From Sarcocystis neurona (lineage: Eukaryota; Apicomplexa; Conoidasida; Eucoccidiorida; Sarcocystidae), in the NCBI GenBank assembly GCA_000727475.1, contig KL647290.1, positions 4,041,373 through 4,105,372 of the forward strand: 64,000 nucleotides of DNA, in the 5' to 3' direction. Position 1 is the first letter of the stretch, and each line of letters starts with the position of its first letter. Positions 57,330 through 64,000 of this stretch are shown in pieces. Both the position numbers and the translations under genes were made by a program. Below the pieces are notes generated by a model. It was given only the letters and a program-made list of their open reading frames with translations, ran no database searches and was not told the DNA's origin.

Positions 57330-60300
57330 CTGAAAGCTGCAAAGGCTCACTCGTGAAAAGGGCTGCAGCACGGAAATATGCATGCAGAGGTACACAAAGA
57401 CGATTACATACTCCTCGCTATGCACGTGATGTCTGCGTGAGTTCAACTGTGTATACGAGGTGGCAACCTACGGCGAACACGGCGAGCATAATGAATGGAT
57501 CCGGCGTCTGCGGCACGTATCAGTCGTGAAGATATTATTGTGTGTCAGGACTGCAGACTACGTGCTACCTCGACTTGAAATTCCAACTTGTATGAATTTG
57601 TCACCTGCAGTAGCGTATACACACATGTGCATATATGTGCTGCACAGACTCAAACATCAGAACATAAGTGTATTCACGTATACGCATGTGCGTATATGCT
57701 CGCAGTCGAAGTGACACACATTTTAATGTGCTTCAGCAGAAAGACGCATTTACTCGGGAGACGAGAAGATGGCCCTTTTCCGCAGAAGGAAAAGAAGTAC
57801 TTTTATTTGAAGGGAGGATGATGGCGTCCGGACAAACGCGCAACAGCCCATGATTCAACTTGGACAGGAGCAGATATAAACAGCACTTTGCCTTTGATCC
57901 GCAGTCTCTGTGCTCTTTCGTCAGTCTCCTAGTCAGGAGTCGTCTTCGTCGCAGCGCGGGTGCGACTTCGAGATGCAGTGATACATTGTTAGTTCTGGAA
58001 AACTGAACTGAGTGCGTTCTAGGGGCAACCGAGCTCAGACCTCTCCTGTAATGATCTGCAGAAATTAACTGATTTCGTAAGTCTTTGAACAAGCAGTGCA
58101 AAGAGACACTCTCTTGGCAGTGGCGCTGTACACGCGTGCCACACTGAGTGGACAATATATAGGGGTCACGTAGAGAAGATGTTGGTCTACGGCTACCAGT
58201 GTATCCCGCCCTTGGTTTAAAACCGTGTTCCAGTTTTGAAGAAAAGTGGCAACTGCTACCACCTGGATTAGGTGGGTGGCGATCATTAATGCGTATACTC
58301 TTCGCCACATATGTATCTGAAGGCAATTTGATGAACGGTGAAGGTTGCAGAGTGGATACTGTCTACCTCCCGGTAGTGTGTTTGACTGTGGGTCGTGTGT
58401 GGAGCAGAGAGTATGCAAAAAACGAGGCGCAGCGATAAGTAACCACAACTGTGTGTATTTCCGTTGGTCACAGAGCGTACTGCATACCGAGCTTGGGTAC
58501 AAATGAATGCAGCCCTGCACGTTCTGCCTTTGTGTCTCCATGTAGCCTTCCTATTTGTGGATGCCCCGCAAACTCGGGCGTGGCTCCTCTTCTGAATAGC
58601 GAATGAACAGTGGCTTTACATCGACAAGGAAAAGAGCATGACACTGTTACCTGTTTGCAGAAGAATTCACATCTTTGAGGGGAGTTTTGTGTATCGCTGG
58701 TGCTGTTGCAGCAAGACCCGATGACTCCTCCCCTCTTCAGTAGTAACGCAGAAAGTGGCATACAAGGAAAACAAAGAGTTCAGCAACAAGCAGCTTTCTC
58801 GTGACGGAACTGACTAAACTATGGAATGTAAATCTGCAGTAGTTGTGCGACATGTGTCTCGTTCAAAATTTCACGTCAACAGCTCATATCGGTACTGCCA
58901 ACGAAATGCACGCAGTGGTACATGGCTCGCACGTTAGGATGCAACTCTCAAAATGGAAAGGAATTTACATAGTCGTTGATAGTGGATGCAAAAGTTGACA
59001 AGCTTCTGCACGACATAGCGATAAGCTACAAGCTACTTCGCAATAAGCAGTGCCTAGAACCATATCTCGTGGACGCACTACTAAGAAACTAGGTTGCACC
59101 ACAGAGTTCGACGTAGTGCACACAAACGTAACGGGTAACCCTACCCCTAGGGAACCTACACACCAAAATGTAGAATTCGTCGTAGTGAAGAGGTTTCGAG
59201 CTTTTAAGTGTTGAGTCTACGCGCCGATAAGTGGCGTAGCTAGTAGAAAGAATTCGTTCACTTGTAAATGACTTCCATAGTCGTAAGTTGTTCACACTGT
59301 TGTGTCGACACACGTTGGTAACACGCTGATAAACTATGTAGATTTCCGTACACTGTTGGGTAATTTTGAAAGTTGAGCTGACTTCTACGCTTATATATAT
59401 GTGTCTCACAGCACGCTATTGCGCAATAAGAAGTGCTCAATAAACAGTAGGCGGCTTAGTGTGGTTTGAGCTGCCTTTATTATAATATGTGTACTAATAA
59501 CCTGAGAGTGAATCAAATGGGTAATACGTGACCCACGTAGTGATGAGGAGCTCACGCGGTCACAGCCAGTGTACAGTCCCCTTCCTACTAGAAGCCTTGA
59601 TACCGAACAGCTCGGTTTACAGCGGAGAGGAAGTACGAGATAGCTTCCGCGACCGTGAAGTGTATATATGCGAAATAATCTCCAGACGCTGCAGAGAAGC
59701 TAAATCCACTGTAACTCTCTTTCCGCTTAAGGAACCGGGAGAGAGACGATGCTGCGCCAGAGCATGAGTAGACACGTTGGAGCATTCTTTCCAGCAACGA
59801 GTGGGTAGCGGCCACAGCCGCAGCAGATGGGTACTTACAATGACGGTAGCATATTCTGTGGTAGCCCGGTCTCTCTCCACGGGGTCATATATGTTTTTCC
59901 GTAAGCAACATCAGAGGTCCGCTGGCAGCACCAGAAGAGAAGTTTTGTGTTGGCTTCATGGTAGATTTGGGAGCCCAGAGAACAATTCGTTGCCTTTAAG
60001 CTATTGGACATCCTTACAGGACTGCTGCGAAGGTGTTTGGTCGTTCTTTTGCTAAATTACTGTGATTGATCTGTGCGACTATTCACGAGCATTTCGATAA
60101 CACCCATGTAAAGCGGCACGTCCAGTCGATTATGTGTACCTTACCACTCGATAATATATGTCTCTTCTACCCGCAAATTACCACACAAAGTGATATACGC
60201 GTACGTGTATATATATATACATATATTCATCCATATTGATGGTGACCACACGGCGTCTGGTCAGACATAAAAGATGCACTGACTATACGCTCCTCTGCTC

Positions 60301-61900
60301 AAAGGCAATGAGGGGTTCCGCCCTTCGGTAGGACTTGACGCTTGGCAAATTCTTTGAAAAAGCTAACAACCAAATTGACTGTTTGCTGTCAGCTTCACAC
60401 ATGGATGCAGCTTCACATGCGGGAGGTACTGCCACCGATTGTCAGTATTTCGGAATGCACACTCGTCTCTTCCTTTATATGATGCTGCTTTTGATTTCAG
60501 TCACGGACAACATGCAACCCGGACTTCTTCAGTCAGTATACAGAGTAGACGATGCTGGTAGGGCTTCGACTTCTCCAAATAGCAGGACTTCAACGCTGGA
60601 GGAGTTGGGAGTTACTTCCTCGTTCTTAGGAGAACGCTTCACAATTCTGAGGACAACGAGTGCTGCAACCCTTCTATTTTGAGAACTTCCAGACACGCGG
60701 CACCTGATTGACTGTCTTCTTGTATTGTACGTCACTATTGCTGCGTTCTGGCGGTCGCTGCTTTCCCCCTAGAGTTAGATCAGTATCTGTATAGTATATT
60801 CATGTGTGTACGCCTTCATGTGCACAAGTGTACGTGTGTGTATGTCCGTGTATCTACAGACAGGTACAGCCTCACATCGCACGTACGTGTGCACGCATGA
60901 ACATGTATACGAGAATCTATACGCACACAGACAGTCATACGCATTCTGCAGACGTATTAGTAGATCTCAGTACTTACGCCCGCTCATTGCTTATGCGTTT
61001 TCATATATATATATATTCATATGTGTATGTATCTGTAGGTACAGTTGTGTCTTGACCACAGGTTACGTCTGCCAGTTCTGACGTGAGCACGCAGCAGCAC
61101 CAGGTGATTTGCAGATGTGTGCCGCCGTACACGGAGAAGAAGTGCAGCATATCTGTAGAGAACGTACATCTACAGAGGACAAGGTACGCGCATATATACA
61201 AACCTCTGGGCAGTCATGCGCAAAAAGGTAAATAAGCCCACGTCCACGTACGCACATGTGGGTGCGCCTACAGCGCAGAGGATTGTTCGCACTACTCTTG
61301 AAAATACAACGGAGAACGGAGGAAAATCTCTCATCTTTCGACTGTCATAGTTACCCGCTGCGAAAGCGACGTGCTGCATTATAGGTGCATACATATACGA
61401 CTATATATACATGTATACACGCACTCATTCATTGACGTTCTGGCTATGTAGATGATTTCTCAGGGACGTTGTTGTCCCTGTACTTGCGATCCAAAGTAGT
61501 CATACGTAGTGCAAGTGCATATGTTCGAATGTATGCATATTGCATGTGGAAAAAAAACATCCGTACATGTAAAGCGAAGAGAGACAGGTGCAAATACTGC
61601 AGCTGCTGGCGAAAACTGGGACACCGAGTCATATCACCGCAACTTCCGCTAAATTTCGTACCTTTCCAGTGTGAGTGTACGTGTGTCGCCACGTACTACT
61701 GTTTATTCCCTACACAATCAAGTAGATCCCCGGTGTGCGCGTATCAAATTCGACGGTCAGTAGCAAGGTAGTTTCTCGTACGAGGGGAGCACGTACATAC
61801 ACAGCCGCCTACAAGTGATCCACGCATTCACACTTGAGGCAGGTATCTGTGTCTGTATGTGTGTGTATATATAGGCAAATGTGACGCATGCATACACATG
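57330..61900. other. Unresolved region, candidate upstream exons of the minus-strand gene
   Basis: Balanced composition and few repeats (a TA run near 60205-60225). Minus frames 57733-58326, 59588-59815 and 60529-60735 have protein-like composition and a GTAAGT site on minus near 59828, but phases do not chain cleanly. A plus frame at 60335-60682 with one hydrophobic segment (LFLYMMLLLISV) competes with the last of these. No call is possible from the sequence alone. Confidence 0.3.
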
Positions 61901-61914
61901 TTTATTTTCCGCAA

Positions 61915-62145
61915 GTCAGGACAAACCTGAGCGATCTCCCGTGTACGTGGGGACGCTTCCGCTAGACAAAAGTAGTGTAATCATACATGTGAGTACACCT
62001 GTGTACATGTATGTGCATTCATATATACGCGTATGTATATATAGATATATGTATCAGCCGAACGAGGACAAACCTGCGCGATCTCCAATGCGTATATGTA
62101 CACATCCGCGAGTGAAACGTAGTGTAACTTTCGTTTGTGAGTTGT
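61915..62145. repeat. Direct duplication, two copies about 148 bp apart
   Basis: GAGGACAAACCTGMGCGATCTCC near 61917 and 62065, each followed about 30 bases later by a GTAGTGTAA-containing segment. The first copy reads DKPERSPVYVGTLPLDKSSV on plus and ends at a GTGAGT; the second reads DKPARSPMRICTHPRVKRSV. Could be a duplicated exon. Confidence 0.65.
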
Positions 62146-62721
62146 CCGCGCTTCCGGGGTCTTCTTCGTCTTTTCTTGGACTGCAGCTTGGAAGTACGTG
62201 GATGACAGATTTTTATTTGAAGTCTGTGGCCGAATCTGGCTCCTTCTCACACTCTGTATTATTCTACTTGCCGAAGATTGTGGTGTCTGGCAGTGGTGTG
62301 AATGCTTACGGTGCTGCGTGCACTTTCTCGTGCTGCGTGGATGCTGCCACTCTCATTGCTGTGTTGCAGCTGCTGCGGCCGCAAGCATACAGCACAGTGC
62401 CTTTTCGAACTGCTGCACCGTCATTCCACCTGGAGCTGTTTCTCTGCTGATGTGCTGTCTCGCCTGCGAGCGCACACACGCTTCGTCTGCGTTCACGGCA
62501 GCTGGCCTCGCTCGCTGCCGCCGTGTCTGCTGCTGCTGCTGCTGCGTTGTTTCCATTACTGCTCCTGCGCGGTGTGCCGTCCTAGTGGCAACACCCACCC
62601 ACCTCATAGGAGCAGCAACGACTTTTCTCGCAAGGGGAATCTGCTTCTTTGCTGGACGTGCCCCTCCTTCCTCCTGCGTCCGATTGATCTGTCACAAGAT
62701 TTCAGGGAGATTTGCTGCTTC

Positions 62722-62898
62722 TTACTCCGACGCTCGTAGCGTCTGCAGCTCCTCCTGCAGGACTTCTTGCTGACGAGCTTTGAGCTGCGGTACACCTCGG
62801 CAGGAGCTCTTGCCGCGCGCTTTCAAGCCCTCTGGCTCTCCTGTTGCTGCTCGTTGTTCGGGCAGCTGTTGCCGTGTCTGTTTTTGCGGCTGCTCACG
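62722..62898 (-). CDS. Candidate exon with coiled-coil character
   Basis: Minus frame after ACTCCACTAG reads EQPQKQTRQQLPEQRAATGE and later QLKARQQEVLQEELQTLRAS, ending at TAA 62724-62722. The CTG-rich plus strand (62290-62900) fits minus-strand coding by the CAG-sense rule. A plus-strand frame over 62198-62773 with a strongly hydrophobic segment competes. No function assigned. Confidence 0.25.
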   Translation of the reverse strand, partial: REQPQKQTRQQLPEQRAATGEPEGLKARGKSSCRGVPQLKARQQEVLQEELQTLRASE

Positions 62899-63553
62899 CT
62901 AGTGGAGTACATCCGCCATCGCTGCTGATGATCCTCCTGCGTGGTGTGCGACGACCTTGCGGCGACGGCAGCCGCATCGACGACGCCTGGTGAGCAACAA
63001 CAGCGCGGCGATGTCTCTAACGGTGCAAACGCTTTTGTTTCCACCTTTTCGACTTCGTTCTCTCCCGCTCTCCTCCAAGCTATCGAACTGTTTCGCGGAG
63101 TTGCTTTTTACCTGTCTTCGCCGGAACAAAGTGGCGAATCGTCCTCACATGACTGACGTGGGTGTCTGAAAGGGTCGGCTCGGTCGATTTTCCATCGCCG
63201 CATGCGCGGAAAGGAAATGTTCCTATCTTATTCTCGCGACTTTTTCCCCTGTCCGCATGTCTCCTCGTGCATCTTCCGTGTCTTTCCATACATGGTGGTC
63301 AACCAAAATCTATGAACTATTTCCGCACGCATGCGTCTGTAAGACTGTATCCTCCGGATGCAGTAGTACGGTATCGTACTCGCATAAACCATTGTAGTGT
63401 ACGTATATATATATATACATAAATACACAAGTATGAGTTGTTTTATAATCTCTTCATCCCGTCCATGTGGTATTGCCGCGGCGAAATCCACATGAGAGGA
63501 GGAAGAGCGCAGCAACACCGCTCCGCTGCCGCGTCCCGAGCGTAGGTTTACAG

Positions 63554-64000
63554 TCTGTACGGACTCCAGGACTCGCCGCGGCTCGCGAGTTCGAGCACAA
63601 CACAACCATAAGGCAAATTAACGAGGGCCATCTTGAAAGTCAGAGGCAAAAGTTCGAAACACGGTGAACAAGCCGTGTCCTTTTTGCATTATTCGCAGTT
63701 GTCCACCAGAAGTTGTAAGGCAGCAGTAGTAGCAAAATAGCGGCAGGAGCAGAGTGGCGCACTTGTAGATGCGGAGGAAGGAGACACGCAGACACGCGAA
63801 TAAGAGGAGAGGAGGCAGCGGCTGCAGCGCAAGGGCAGCGAAACAGCAGCCGCAGCACGAGCAGCAGCGGAGGTTAACAAACATACGACAGCAGCAGCAG
63901 CAGTGGCAGCTGCGGTCGCCCGAGCAGCTCCCCGCCAGCAGCAGCAGTAGCAGGGAAGGTATGGGAGAGCAGATCAGCAGCAGCGGCACCGGCCAGAAGG
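63554..64000 (+). CDS. Candidate exons of a Gln-rich gene running off the window
   Basis: After GTTTACAG at 63553 a plus frame reads VRTPGLAAAREFEHNTTIRQ and on to a CG|GTGAAC donor at 63663. Downstream, from ATG 63769, a plus frame is open to the window end and reads KQQPQHEQQRRLTNIRQQQQ. The block is CAG-sense. The two pieces do not join in phase with certainty; a second frame over the latter ends at a TAA. Partial and unrecognised. Confidence 0.3.

Noticed and set aside
62198..62773. Plus frame of 191 codons with a hydrophobic segment (YVDDRFLFEVCGRIWLLL)
   Set aside because: Attractive start, but most of the frame is Cys/Ala-rich reading of a CTG block, and the CAG-sense rule favours the minus strand.
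1..64000. tRNA, rRNA, CRISPR arrays, insertion sequences and AGGGTTT telomere-type arrays
   Set aside because: Looked for by eye on both strands; no cloverleaf with flanking signals, conserved rRNA block, regular spacer array, transposase frame or heptamer array was found. A program such as tRNAscan would be needed to exclude tRNAs fully.

Overview
This window looks like nuclear DNA of a coccidian apicomplexan, most likely Eimeria or a close relative. Three things point there. Genes are broken by long introns with GT-AG junctions. Exons carry homopolymer runs of Gln, Ala and Ser encoded by CAG/GCA/AGC triplets. Introns and spacers are packed with TA, TG/CA and GA/CT microsatellites and with locus-specific minisatellites. 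The genus is an inference; no marker gene fixes it. No rRNA, tRNA, CRISPR, transposase or telomeric array was recognised. All gene models were built by eye from reading frames, GT-AG junctions and phase agreement, without transcript data.

Layout. (1) 0.9-9.8 kb, plus strand: a small armadillo-repeat-like protein in about four exons with a 6-kb second intron full of CTG blocks and microsatellites. (2) 11.4-18.3 kb, minus strand: a giant gene of two main exons, with an N-terminal multi-pass membrane region that resembles TB2/DP1/HVA22 (REEP) hairpins and a tail of more than 1000 residues of low complexity. It ends at two tandem TAG codons inside a 21-bp repeat, beyond which the same frame stays open for over 140 codons. 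(3) 19-26.2 kb: minisatellites, weak coding fragments, and a CAG-rich plus-strand frame interrupted only by two TAG codons. (4) 26.8-38.3 kb, plus strand: the best-supported gene, an auxilin-type J-domain protein in six exons with an HPD motif; the J domain is spread over five short exons separated by kilobase introns, several holding their own minisatellite. (5) 38.3-41.4 kb: an ACT/TAC trinucleotide block followed by a phase-consistent chain of four exons with no recognisable function. (6) 41.4-49 kb: mostly unresolved sequence with isolated candidate exons. (7) 49.2-55.4 kb, plus strand: a membrane-anchored protein with a domain resembling bacterial extracellular solute-binding proteins of family 3, the most unusual gene here. 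(8) 56.6-57.3 kb, minus strand: the 3' end of an unrecognised gene. (9) 57.3-64 kb: unresolved, with candidate exons on both strands and a Q-rich plus-strand frame running off the window.

The genes do not form a pathway. The auxilin-like protein (clathrin uncoating with Hsp70) and the TB2/DP1-like protein (ER membrane shaping) would both act in the endomembrane system; the solute-binding-like protein would face the lumen or exterior. A practical rule appears: in both large confirmed genes the CAG-rich strand is the coding strand, so CTG blocks on the given strand suggest minus-strand coding.
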